13,167 bases of DNA from Candidatus Neomicrothrix sp. UBA4742 (GTDB taxonomy: Bacteria > Actinomycetota > Acidimicrobiia > Acidimicrobiales > Acidimicrobilacustridaceae). Each line of letters opens with the position of its first letter. Within the stretch, counting starts at the first letter, position 1. Below, one piece after another: positions 7,114 through 13,167 of this stretch. Location: positions 9,026-22,192 of the forward strand of contig DHIQ01000216.1 in assembly GCA_002403895.1 (NCBI GenBank). Direction: 5' to 3'. Below the pieces are notes generated by a model. That model was not told the origin of the DNA. It saw nothing but the letters and a program-made list of their open reading frames with translations, and ran no database searches. The translations under genes were made by a program, and so were the position numbers.

Positions 7114-9198
7114 ATGGCCGAACACCCCGATCTCGAGGCGGAGCAGGCGTACCTCGACCGTGCGTATGTGTGCCTGGAGGCCTCCCGGGAGGTCGCTTCG
7201 CGTATGACGTCCATGGTCGAGGTGGGTCGGGGCGGCACCGAGCAGGCCCGTTTCGAGCGCGACGTCATCTGGGACACCATGCTCCATCGTCTGTCCCAGT
7301 TGGAGCTGGGCGACGCCTCACTCTGCTTCGGCCGCATCGATGCTGAAGAAGACCTCACGCCCTATTACATCGGGCGCGTCGCGGTGAGTGACGAGACACA
7401 GGAGCCGGTCATCGTTGACTGGCGGGCTCCGGTGGCCGAGCCCTTTTACCGGGCAACGGGCAGCCATCCCATGGGTCTGGCCCGGCGCCGTCACTTCGCC
7501 ACCCGGGGGCGCATTCTGCTCGGCGTCGAAGATGAGCTCTTCGGCGACGCCGTCACGGCCCTGGGTCTCGATGGTGACGGCCCCAGGATCAGCGGGCACG
7601 GAGCACTCATGAGCGCGCTCGAGACGGCCCGCTCCGGCAAGCTCGGCGACATCGTCGCCACCATCCAGGGCGAACAGGACGAGATCATCCGAGCCGAAAT
7701 GCCCGGGGTGCTGGTCGTGCAGGGTGGCCCGGGCACGGGCAAGACGGTGGTGGCGCTGCACCGGGCCGCCTACCTGCTTTACACCCACCGGTTCCCGCTC
7801 GAGGGCCAGGGTGTCCTCGTCGTTGGCCCCAACCGCCTGTTCCTGGGCTACATCGAGCAGGTGCTGCCGTCATTGGGCGAGGCGGGGGTTGAGCTGGCGG
7901 TCCTCGCCGATCTGATCGAGGGCGTGGTCGTCCGGGGCCGTGATACGGGGCTCACGGCCCGGGTGAAGGGGGATCTGCGCATGGTCAGCGTGCTGCGCCG
8001 GGCGGTGCGCGATCGTGAGCGGGCCCTGCGCCGCGACCTGGTGGTCGGCTTCGGCCTGACCAGCCTGCGCATGACGACTGACGAGAGCGCCCGGATCGTG
8101 AGTGAGGCCCGGCGCCGGTACCGCAAGCACAACGCTGGGCGCCGCTTCGTCGAGCAGGAGTTGTTCGATGCCCTGGCTCGTAGCCACCACGAGGAGTTGT
8201 CTGCCGGCACGGTGCGTGACCGGCTCCATGGCGCGTTCGAGGTACGTGAGGCGCTGGAGTGGATGTGGCCGCTGCTCACCCCCGCCCAGTTGCTCCACGA
8301 CCTGTACGGCTCGCGCGCCTTGGTGCGCAACGCGGCTGGTAGGGCGCTGACCGACCCAGAATTGGCTGCCCTCCAGCGGGAGCGGGCCGATCACGTCGAG
8401 GACGTGGTGTGGACCAACGACGACGTGCCGTTGCTGGACGAGGCCCGGGCCTTGTTGGGTCCCAAACCTAAGCGTCGACCGGTCGTGGGGGTCGGCGACG
8501 AGGTCCGCACCTACGGCCACATCGTGGTCGACGAGGCCCAGGATCTCTCCCCCATGCAACTGCGGGTCCTCAACCGGCGCTCGCTCAACGGGTCGATGAC
8601 CATTGTGGGTGACATCGCCCAGTCGACCGGCGAATGGGCCCACGCCAACTGGCAGGAGATCCTCGACCACCTCCCGGACCGGCGGCCCCCGCGGCGGGCC
8701 GAGCTCACCGTTGGCTACCGGCTCCCGGCGCCCAACATGGCACTGGCCGCCCGGGTGCTGCGCCAAGCGGACCCGGATATCTCGCCGCCCCGCTCGATCC
8801 GACAGGACGGGGATCCGCCTCGAGTGCTCCGGGCCGGACCCGAGAGCCTGCCCTTCGACGTCGTCGCCGCTGCGCTCGACGAACTCGCCGCGGTGGGCAA
8901 CGGCAACGTGGCGGTGATCGTCCCGGCCTCGCTGGTCGACACGGTGAGTGACGCCTTCACCACGTCGGGAGTCGAGTTCGGGCGGGCCACCCGCCACGGG
9001 CTCGACGCGCAGATCACGGTCGTCCCCGTTGGCCTGGTCAAGGGACTCGAACTGGATGCTTCGGTGGTGGTCGAGCCCTTGCTCATCGTGGAGGAGGAGG
9101 CGCAGGGGCTCCGAGCCCTCTATGTGGCGCTGACCCGGGCCACGAAGCGGCTGTCCATCGTGCACGCCCGTGACCTTCCGTTGGCCCTCCAGGAGTAA
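7114..9198 (+). CDS. helD: HelD/HelR-family RNA polymerase recycling ATPase
   Basis: A 694-residue superfamily 1 (UvrD-like) ATPase of the HelD group, which binds stalled RNA polymerase and strips off nucleic acid; the HelR branch also displaces rifamycins. Residues about 5-66 form two helices around a short Gly tip, fitting the arm that enters the polymerase secondary channel. The HelD signature region follows: FGRID (72-76), YYIGR (84-88), VDWRAPVAEPFYRAT (101-115) and ARRRHF. Walker A is GGPGTGKT (204-211), Walker B VVDEAQD (471-477), with later motifs TVGYRLP (532-538), VKGLELD (642-648) and ALYVALTRA (668-676). The stretch from about 270 to 465 holds the HelD-specific insert. It is slightly shorter than the ~740-770 aa relatives. 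ATG at 7114 has a strong GAGGAG three bases upstream. HelD versus HelR cannot be settled by eye; a true UvrD/PcrA repair helicase is unlikely given the N-terminus. Confidence 0.88.
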   Translation: MAEHPDLEAEQAYLDRAYVCLEASREVASRMTSMVEVGRGGTEQARFERDVIWDTMLHRLSQLELGDASLCFGRIDAEEDLTPYYIGRVAVSDETQEPVIVDWRAPVAEPFYRATGSHPMGLARRRHFATRGRILLGVEDELFGDAVTALGLDGDGPRISGHGALMSALETARSGKLGDIVATIQGEQDEIIRAEMPGVLVVQGGPGTGKTVVALHRAAYLLYTHRFPLEGQGVLVVGPNRLFLGYIEQVLPSLGEAGVELAVLADLIEGVVVRGRDTGLTARVKGDLRMVSVLRRAVRDRERALRRDLVVGFGLTSLRMTTDESARIVSEARRRYRKHNAGRRFVEQELFDALARSHHEELSAGTVRDRLHGAFEVREALEWMWPLLTPAQLLHDLYGSRALVRNAAGRALTDPELAALQRERADHVEDVVWTNDDVPLLDEARALLGPKPKRRPVVGVGDEVRTYGHIVVDEAQDLSPMQLRVLNRRSLNGSMTIVGDIAQSTGEWAHANWQEILDHLPDRRPPRRAELTVGYRLPAPNMALAARVLRQADPDISPPRSIRQDGDPPRVLRAGPESLPFDVVAAALDELAAVGNGNVAVIVPASLVDTVSDAFTTSGVEFGRATRHGLDAQITVVPVGLVKGLELDASVVVEPLLIVEEEAQGLRALYVALTRATKRLSIVHARDLPLALQE

Positions 9199-9230
9199 GG
9201 CGACGTTCGTAACGAGGTCGCCCCTTTCCT
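9199..9230 (+). terminator. rho-independent-like terminator after the HelD gene
   Basis: Starting at the base after the TAA stop, GGCGAC (9199-9204) pairs with GTCGCC (9217-9222). GTT (9205-9207) can also pair with AAC (9211-9213) above a small bulge. A pyrimidine run CCCTTTCCTT follows at 9221-9230. Position, GC-rich stem and T-containing tail fit an intrinsic terminator separating the HelD gene from the CBS gene. Confidence 0.55.
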
Positions 9231-9292
9231 TCCGCGTCCGGGGAGGGCATCATCTGGGCAGGAAGTCACCGAGCTCCTTAGGGGGACCGTCG

Positions 9293-9727
9293 ATGTTGGT
9301 GAGAACGATCCTGGCCCAGAAGGGGACCGAGGTGGCGACCATCGAGCCTTCGGCCACCGTGGCCTCGGCCGTCGCCGAGTTGGGTCAACGGCGAATAGGG
9401 GCGCTCGTGGTCTCGCCTGATGGCCTGGCCATCGACGGGATTCTGTCCGAGCGCGACATCGTGCGGGGCCTGGCCGAACAGGGTTCCGGCGTGCTCGACC
9501 AGCCCGTGTCCAGCCTCATGACCAGCGAGGTGACCACTTGTGTCTCCGTCGACACCGCCGACACGCTCATGGGGCTGATGACCGATCAGCGCATCCGCCA
9601 TCTCCCAGTGGTGGAGGCCGGGTCACTGTGTGGCCTGATCAGCATCGGCGACGTGGTCAAGGCCCGGGTGGGCGAGCTCCAGGTCGAGACCCAGACCCTG
9701 CACGAGTACATCCACACCGGCCGCTAG
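9293..9727 (+). CDS. stand-alone tandem CBS-domain protein
   Basis: A 144-residue cytosolic protein made of one CBS pair (Bateman module) and little else. CBS1 covers about 9-64 with the pattern RRIGALVV (33-40), GILSERDIVRG (49-59). CBS2 covers about 76-128 with LMTSEV (75-80), RIRHLPVVE (100-108) and GLISIGDVVKARV (114-126). The DIVR and GDVV aspartates are where such modules contact the ribose of adenosine ligands. A C-terminal helix (about 126-142, QTLHEYIHTGR at the end) is typical of this small family. Such proteins sense AMP, ATP or related ligands and bind partner proteins; the partner is unknown here. The ATG at 9293 has GGGGGA at 9281-9286, six bases upstream, which decides the start; the open frame upstream of it runs through the HelD stop region and lacks family features. 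A terminator-like hairpin separates it from the HelD gene. Confidence 0.92.
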   Translation: MLVRTILAQKGTEVATIEPSATVASAVAELGQRRIGALVVSPDGLAIDGILSERDIVRGLAEQGSGVLDQPVSSLMTSEVTTCVSVDTADTLMGLMTDQRIRHLPVVEAGSLCGLISIGDVVKARVGELQVETQTLHEYIHTGR

Positions 9728-9751
9728 CACCACACGATCAGGATCTCCCAC

Positions 9752-9773
9752 CCGTCGCTCACACCGCCGACGG
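9752..9773 (+). terminator. weak hairpin after the CBS gene
   Basis: CCGTCG (9752-9757) and CGACGG (9768-9773) pair around a 10-nt loop, 24 bases after the CBS stop codon. There is no T-run after it, so termination is uncertain; it may only mark the boundary before the metal-regulated promoter. Confidence 0.3.
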
Positions 9774-9795
9774 AGCCAAAGGACGACAAGGTCAC

Positions 9796-9825
9796 TTGCA
9801 GAACTAGGTGAAGCCCACCTAACAT
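9796..9825 (+). promoter_or_regulatory. promoter of the ZIP transporter, probably leaderless
   Basis: TTGCAG (9796-9801) as -35 and TAACAT (9820-9825) as -10 are separated by 18 bp. The -10 ends eight bases before the ATG at 9834, so the predicted transcription start is at or next to the A of the ATG. No Shine-Dalgarno is present, consistent with leaderless translation. The metal box at 9804-9822 fills the spacer and overlaps the -10. Confidence 0.6.
9804..9822. promoter_or_regulatory. DtxR/IdeR-type metal box in the ZIP promoter
   Basis: CTAGGTGAAGCCCACCTAA is an inverted repeat, TAGGTG-N5-CACCTA. It matches 14 of 19 positions of the iron-box consensus TTAGGTTAGGCTAACCTAA that I recall for IdeR/DtxR, including both AGGT/ACCT arms. 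It lies between the -35 and -10 and covers part of the -10, the placement expected for metal-dependent repression of an uptake gene. A DtxR-family regulator is encoded by the next gene (10747-11421) and is the obvious candidate to bind it. Confidence 0.75.
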
Positions 9826-9833
9826 GGCTGGCC

Positions 9834-10718
9834 ATGTCGTCAGAACGCATCGCCCTGCTAGGCGCGATCGCCGGGTTCACCATCTTCCTCGGCCTGCCGG
9901 TGGGGCGGATCCGTAACCCCGCCCCCCGCCTGAAGGCGTTCCTCAACGCCCTGGCCATCGGCATCCTGTTGTTCTTGCTGTGGGACGTGCTCAGTCACAC
10001 ATTGGAGCCGATCGAAGCCGCCCTCGTCCTCGTCGCGGTGGACCACGAGGGGGGTTGGGCCACCTTCGCCGGTCTTGCCGCGGTGGCCGTGGTCGGCCTC
10101 GTCATCGGGGTGATGAGCCTGACCTACTACGACCGGTGGATGGGCAGGCGGTCCTTCGGTACCGCCCCGGGGGTGAGCTCGGGACCTGGTGCCGCCGCCA
10201 TCTCCGGACTGCACACCCCTGACGCGGCGATCCCCGCTGCCCGGGGCCGCCTACTCGATACCCCGGCCCGACGCCTGGCCTTCCTGATCGCGGTCGGGAT
10301 CGGGCTCCACAACTTCTCCGAGGGGCTGGCCATCGGGCAGTCGGCGGCCAAGGGTGAGATCAGCCTGGCCGTGCTCCTGATCGTCGGTTTCGGGCTCCAC
10401 AACGCCACTGAGGGGTTCGGGATCGTGGCGCCGCTTGCCGGTGACGAGCATCCGCCCTCCTGGGGTTTCCTGGCCCTGCTGGGGCTGATCGGCGGGGGGC
10501 CCACGTTCCTGGGCACGCTCGTGGGTCAGTCGGTGGTCAACGACTACCTCTTCGTGACCTTCCTCGCCCTAGCCGCCGGATCGATCCTCTATGTGATCCT
10601 CCAGCTCCTGCGCGTGGCCTTCAAGCTCGGGTACCGGGAAATCCTGATGTGGGGCATCCTGACCGGCATGCTGGCCGGCTTCGCCACCGACCTGGTGTTG
10701 GTGGCCGCGGGCGGCTGA
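9834..10718 (+). CDS. ZIP family divalent metal transporter
   Basis: A 294-residue inner-membrane protein with about eight membrane segments (near 5-24, 36-58, 77-97, 147-168, 176-200, 210-232, 239-262, 268-290), the ZIP layout. The metal-binding motifs are HNFSEG (159-164) in the fourth helix and HNATEG (189-194) in the fifth. His159, Asn160, Glu163, His189 and Glu193 form the binuclear transport site; the Pro usual in HNxPEG is Ser or Ala-Thr here. The cytoplasmic loop between helices three and four (about 98-146) is not histidine-rich. ZIP proteins move Zn2+, Mn2+ or Fe2+ into the cytosol; the metal cannot be read from the sequence, but the DtxR-type box favours iron or manganese over zinc. 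ATG at 9834 is probably leaderless. It is convergent with the regulator gene, 28 bp apart. Confidence 0.92.
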   Translation: MSSERIALLGAIAGFTIFLGLPVGRIRNPAPRLKAFLNALAIGILLFLLWDVLSHTLEPIEAALVLVAVDHEGGWATFAGLAAVAVVGLVIGVMSLTYYDRWMGRRSFGTAPGVSSGPGAAAISGLHTPDAAIPAARGRLLDTPARRLAFLIAVGIGLHNFSEGLAIGQSAAKGEISLAVLLIVGFGLHNATEGFGIVAPLAGDEHPPSWGFLALLGLIGGGPTFLGTLVGQSVVNDYLFVTFLALAAGSILYVILQLLRVAFKLGYREILMWGILTGMLAGFATDLVLVAAGG

Positions 10719-10746
10719 TCCCGCTTCCGGTGGGCAGGCCCCGTTC

Positions 10747-11421
10747 CTAGGCCGGCGGGGACGTCACCAGGATGCGGGTGCTGGCGAAGGTGCCGATGCC
10801 CACGTGCTGGCCGTCGATCTCGACGGTGGTCGTGCCGTCGGGCGACGCCGCCGTGATCTCACCCTTCATGCCGGGTAAGAGGTTGGATTGCTCGAGGAAC
10901 TCGAGCAGTCCGGGAGTGAACTCGAGCTCCTCGGGGATACGCGACACCGTGAAGGAGTCGCCCACGGCCAAGGCGTCGAGCGTCACCGTCTCCGGGGCCT
11001 CGTAGGCAGACCCCGGGATCGGGTTGCCGTGGGGGCAGGTGGTGGGCTCGCCCAGCAGGCGGACGAGGGCTTCCTCCACCGGTAGGGAGATGACGTGTTC
11101 CCAACGGCCGGCTTCGGCGTGGGCATCGGCCCACGACAGGCCCAGGATGTCGGTCAGGAAGCGTTCGGCCAGGCGGTGGCGGCGCACCACGCTCTCGGCC
11201 AGCAACAGCCCGTCCTCGGTGAGCTTGATCGACCCGTCGACGGTGACGAGGCCCTGGTGTTCCATCCGCTTGACCATCTCGGATACCGCCGGGCGGGACA
11301 CATCGAGGCGCTCGGCGACGCGGGCCTGGATGACGTCGACGTCGTCTTCACGCAGCTCGAAGATCGTCTCGCAGTACTCCTCGAAGGCGGGGTGGTACTC
11401 CGGCGTTTTGTACAGCGTCAC
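10747..11421 (-). CDS. DtxR-family metal-dependent transcriptional repressor
   Basis: A 224-residue dimeric metalloregulator with the three-domain plan of IdeR/DtxR. The winged helix covers about 10-70 with recognition region SRPAVSEMVKRMEHQGLV (42-59). The dimerisation/metal domain covers about 71-140 and includes RHRLAERFL, AGRWEHVIS and GNPIPGS, very close to IdeR. A C-terminal FeoA/SH3-like domain spans about 145-222. By alignment in my head, ancillary-site ligands are kept (His82, Glu86, His101), as are Glu108 and His109. IdeR Met10 corresponds to Glu15 and IdeR Cys102 to Gly105; Glu18 matches Glu11 of Bacillus MntR. The metal sensed may therefore be manganese rather than iron. The start is GTG at 11421, with a -10-like TAGACT seven bases upstream and no Shine-Dalgarno; the open frame further upstream is not family-like. 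It probably represses the convergent ZIP gene. Confidence 0.92.
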   Translation of the reverse strand: MTLYKTPEYHPAFEEYCETIFELREDDVDVIQARVAERLDVSRPAVSEMVKRMEHQGLVTVDGSIKLTEDGLLLAESVVRRHRLAERFLTDILGLSWADAHAEAGRWEHVISLPVEEALVRLLGEPTTCPHGNPIPGSAYEAPETVTLDALAVGDSFTVSRIPEELEFTPGLLEFLEQSNLLPGMKGEITAASPDGTTTVEIDGQHVGIGTFASTRILVTSPPA

Positions 11422-11434
11422 AGCCCACAGTCTA
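11422..11434 (-). promoter_or_regulatory. candidate leaderless promoter (-10) of the DtxR-family gene
   Basis: On the minus strand TAGACT (11434 to 11429) is followed by seven bases and then the GTG start. No Shine-Dalgarno and no clear -35 are seen. I see no metal box here, so the regulator does not obviously control itself. The promoter is back to back with that of lhr inside a 55-bp gap. Confidence 0.45.
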
Positions 11435-11463
11435 CGCCCGAGGTCGCCGTCACACCCCACCGA

Positions 11464-11476
11464 TAGCGTGGAAGGC
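11464..11476 (+). promoter_or_regulatory. candidate leaderless promoter (-10) of lhr
   Basis: TAGCGT at 11464-11469, the same hexamer as before hemE, is followed by seven bases and then GTG at 11477. A GGAAGG run (11470-11475) touches the start codon too closely to act as a normal Shine-Dalgarno. An in-frame GTG at 11468 lies inside the -10 box and is less likely to be the start. Confidence 0.4.
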
Positions 11477-13167
11477 GTGCCCGCCGCCGATCCGCTCTCG
11501 CCCTTCTCGGCACCGGTGCGCGCCTGGTTCGAGACCACCTTCGCCGAGCCCACCGCCGCTCAGGCGCAGGGTTGGCCCGCCATCGCCTCGGGCGAGCACA
11601 CCCTGATCCTGGCCCCGACCGGGTCAGGCAAGACCCTCACCGCCTTCTTGTGGGGGCTCGACCGGCTGGTGAGCGAGGCACCACCCGCCGACAAGGCCCG
11701 CCGCACCCGGCTGTTGTACCTCTCACCCCTGCGAGCGCTGGCCGTCGACGTGGAGAAGAACCTCCGCACCCCGTTGATGGGCATCGAGCTGGCGGCCGAG
11801 AGGCTCGGCCTCGACTTCCATCCCCCCACGGTGGGCATGCGCACCGGCGACACGCCCGCCGACGAGCGACGTCGCCTCGTGCGCAGCCCGCCCGATCTGC
11901 TCATCACCACGCCCGAATCGCTCTACCTCATGCTCACCTCGGCGGCGCGCGACACGTTGCGGGGCATCGAGGCCGTCATCATCGACGAGATCCACGCCGT
12001 GGCCTCCACCAAGCGGGGCGCCCACCTGGCGCTGACCCTCGAGCGACTCGAAGCGTTGTGCGAAGCGCCGCCCCAGCGCATCGGGCTCTCGGCCACCCAG
12101 CGCCCGCTCGCCGAGATCGCCCGCTATCTCGGGGGGTTCGCCCCGGCCGCCGACGGCCGTCCGGCTCCCCGGCCCGTGACTATCGTCGACGCCGGCATCC
12201 GCAAGCCCCTCGAGATCGAGGTGGTGGTGCCGGTCGAGGACATGGGGGCGCTGGGCGAGATCATCGACGAGCCGGTGAGCGGGCCGGCCGCCGCCGGGCC
12301 TCAGCGGCGGTCGATCTGGCCCGCCATCCACCCCCGCTTGCTGGAACTGGTCGAACAGCACCGCTCGACTCTCATCTTCGTCAACGCCCGCCGCCTGGCC
12401 GAGCGCCTGGCCACTCGGCTCAACGAGCTGGCCCTCGAGGGCGAGAACCGGGCGGCCGAGGCGGAGGGTCGTCCCCCCGAGTCAGGGCGTGAGGTGGTGA
12501 AGGCCCACCATGGGTCGTTGTCGCGCGAGCGGCGCCTGCAGATCGAAGACGAGCTCAAGCGGGGCGAACTCAAGGGCCTGGTAGCGACCAGCTCGCTGGA
12601 GCTGGGGATCGACATGGGCGCCGTTGACCTCGTCATCCAGGTCGAGTCTCCGGGGGCGGTGTCGCGCGGCCTCCAACGGGTTGGGCGGGCCGGCCACCAG
12701 GTGGGCCAGCCGAGCCGGGCCAAGCTCTTCCCCAAGCATCGAAACGACCTGGTCGAGATGGCGGTGGTGGTCCAGCGCATGCACGCCGGGCTCATCGAGC
12801 ACACCCGCTACCCCCGAAACCCGTTGGATGTGCTGGCCCAACAGATCGTCGCCATGTGCGCCCTCGACGACTGGCCGGTCGACAAGTTGGCTGCCCTGGT
12901 GCGTCGATCGGCCACGTACGCAGAGCTCAGCGATGAGGTGCTAGCCAACGTGTTGGACCTGCTGGCCGGCCGCTACCCCTCCGACGAGTTTGCCGAGCTG
13001 CGCCCGCGCATCGTGTGGGACCGCGTCGACGGCGTCATCCGGGGGCGAGCCGGCGCCCAACGCCTGGCCGTGACCAGCGGCGGCACCATCCCTGACCGGG
13101 GTCTCTATGGTGTGTTCCTGCCCGACGGCACCCGAGTGGGCGAGCTCGACGAGGAGATGGTCTACGA
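11477..13167 (+). CDS. lhr: Lhr-type superfamily 2 helicase, N-terminal part
   Basis: The reading frame is open from GTG at 11477 to the window edge: 563 codons of a protein that is usually about 1500 residues. Lhr is a 3'-to-5' ATP-dependent DNA/RNA-DNA translocase linked to DNA repair; the mycobacterial gene responds to DNA damage. Walker A is APTGSGKT (46-53), motif Ib lies near TTPESLYLML (144-153), the DEIH box is at 170-173, and motif III is GLSATQ (203-208). In the second RecA domain, LIFVNARRLAERL (299-311), ATSSLELGID (370-379) and QRVGRAGHQ (400-408) are the expected helicase motifs. GELDEEMVY (555-563) is a typical Lhr-core segment. No frameshift is seen. The first nine residues are poorly conserved in kind, so the exact start could be the GTG at 11468. 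It is divergent from the DtxR-family gene. Confidence 0.95.
   Translation, partial: MPAADPLSPFSAPVRAWFETTFAEPTAAQAQGWPAIASGEHTLILAPTGSGKTLTAFLWGLDRLVSEAPPADKARRTRLLYLSPLRALAVDVEKNLRTPLMGIELAAERLGLDFHPPTVGMRTGDTPADERRRLVRSPPDLLITTPESLYLMLTSAARDTLRGIEAVIIDEIHAVASTKRGAHLALTLERLEALCEAPPQRIGLSATQRPLAEIARYLGGFAPAADGRPAPRPVTIVDAGIRKPLEIEVVVPVEDMGALGEIIDEPVSGPAAAGPQRRSIWPAIHPRLLELVEQHRSTLIFVNARRLAERLATRLNELALEGENRAAEAEGRPPESGREVVKAHHGSLSRERRLQIEDELKRGELKGLVATSSLELGIDMGAVDLVIQVESPGAVSRGLQRVGRAGHQVGQPSRAKLFPKHRNDLVEMAVVVQRMHAGLIEHTRYPRNPLDVLAQQIVAMCALDDWPVDKLAALVRRSATYAELSDEVLANVLDLLAGRYPSDEFAELRPRIVWDRVDGVIRGRAGAQRLAVTSGGTIPDRGLYGVFLPDGTRVGELDEEMVY

Noticed and set aside
6922..7287. Long N-terminal extension of the patatin protein
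   Set aside because: It would cross the divergent promoter region and overlap the start of the HelD gene; the patatin glycine loop begins about 12 residues after the chosen ATG.
7870..9165. 431-codon minus-strand open frame antisense to the HelD-family gene
   Set aside because: It is a shadow of the strongly G/C-biased helicase codons; the translation is His/Arg/Gly-rich with no recognisable domain, whereas the plus strand carries all SF1 motifs.
10719..10746. Possible bidirectional terminator between the ZIP and regulator genes
   Set aside because: Only 4-5 bp GC pairings can be drawn, with no T-run on either strand; not better than background.
11422..11553. 44-codon upstream extension of the DtxR-family regulator
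   Set aside because: It would overlap the start of lhr and has no similarity to the family; the IdeR-like sequence starts just after the GTG at 11421.
11572..12492. 306-codon plus-strand open frame within lhr in another frame
   Set aside because: It is Arg/His/Pro-rich shadow; the frame from 11477 contains all helicase motifs without interruption.

Overview
The window is GC-rich and densely coded. The gene content and signals suggest an actinobacterium: GTG starts are frequent, several -10 boxes of the TAnnnT type sit 6-8 nt before a start codon, there is an IdeR/DtxR-type metal box, a HelD-family RNA polymerase recycling factor, a large Lhr helicase, and a RipA-like NlpC/P60 protein. An Acidimicrobiia-like lineage is my guess from overall flavour; the sequence alone does not prove it. 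All functions below are read from motifs by eye, with no database search.

Left half, minus strand (63-5421). From upstream to downstream: hemE (uroporphyrinogen decarboxylase), hemH/cpfC (ferrochelatase, overlapping hemE by 4 bp as GTGA), and hemY/cgoX (porphyrinogen oxidase, 10 bp after hemH). These form a tight late-heme operon. After an 86-bp gap containing an inverted repeat come a secreted NlpC/P60 peptidoglycan hydrolase and, 14 bp later, a small alpha/beta-hydrolase. The gene order hemE-hemH-hemY is the Bacillus-type order, and no hemQ/chdC gene is visible here. The 228-bp region upstream of hemE holds five tandem 8-bp units and an adjacent 15-bp palindrome.

Middle (5650-9727). A small acidic protein of unknown function (plus strand) converges on a patatin-like lipase (minus strand). 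The lipase is divergent from a HelD/HelR-family ATPase (plus strand), which has a strong Shine-Dalgarno and is followed by a hairpin that looks like a terminator. A stand-alone tandem CBS-domain protein follows.

Right end (9804-13167). A ZIP metal transporter is preceded by a 19-bp inverted repeat close to the iron-box consensus, placed exactly between a -35 and a -10 and overlapping the -10. The next gene, convergent, encodes a DtxR-family metal-dependent regulator. Together they look like a self-contained metal-uptake control pair. The regulator's primary metal site departs from IdeR (Met10 becomes Glu, Cys102 becomes Gly). Divergent from the regulator, 55 bp away, is the N-terminal 563 codons of an Lhr superfamily 2 helicase that runs off the window.

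I see no tRNA, rRNA, CRISPR array, insertion sequence, prophage or toxin-antitoxin gene. Most of the window is ordinary housekeeping sequence. The best leads are the metal-box/ZIP/DtxR circuit, the leaderless-start pattern, the tandem octamers upstream of hemE, and the unassigned 87-aa protein. No stretch longer than 300 bp is without a gene.
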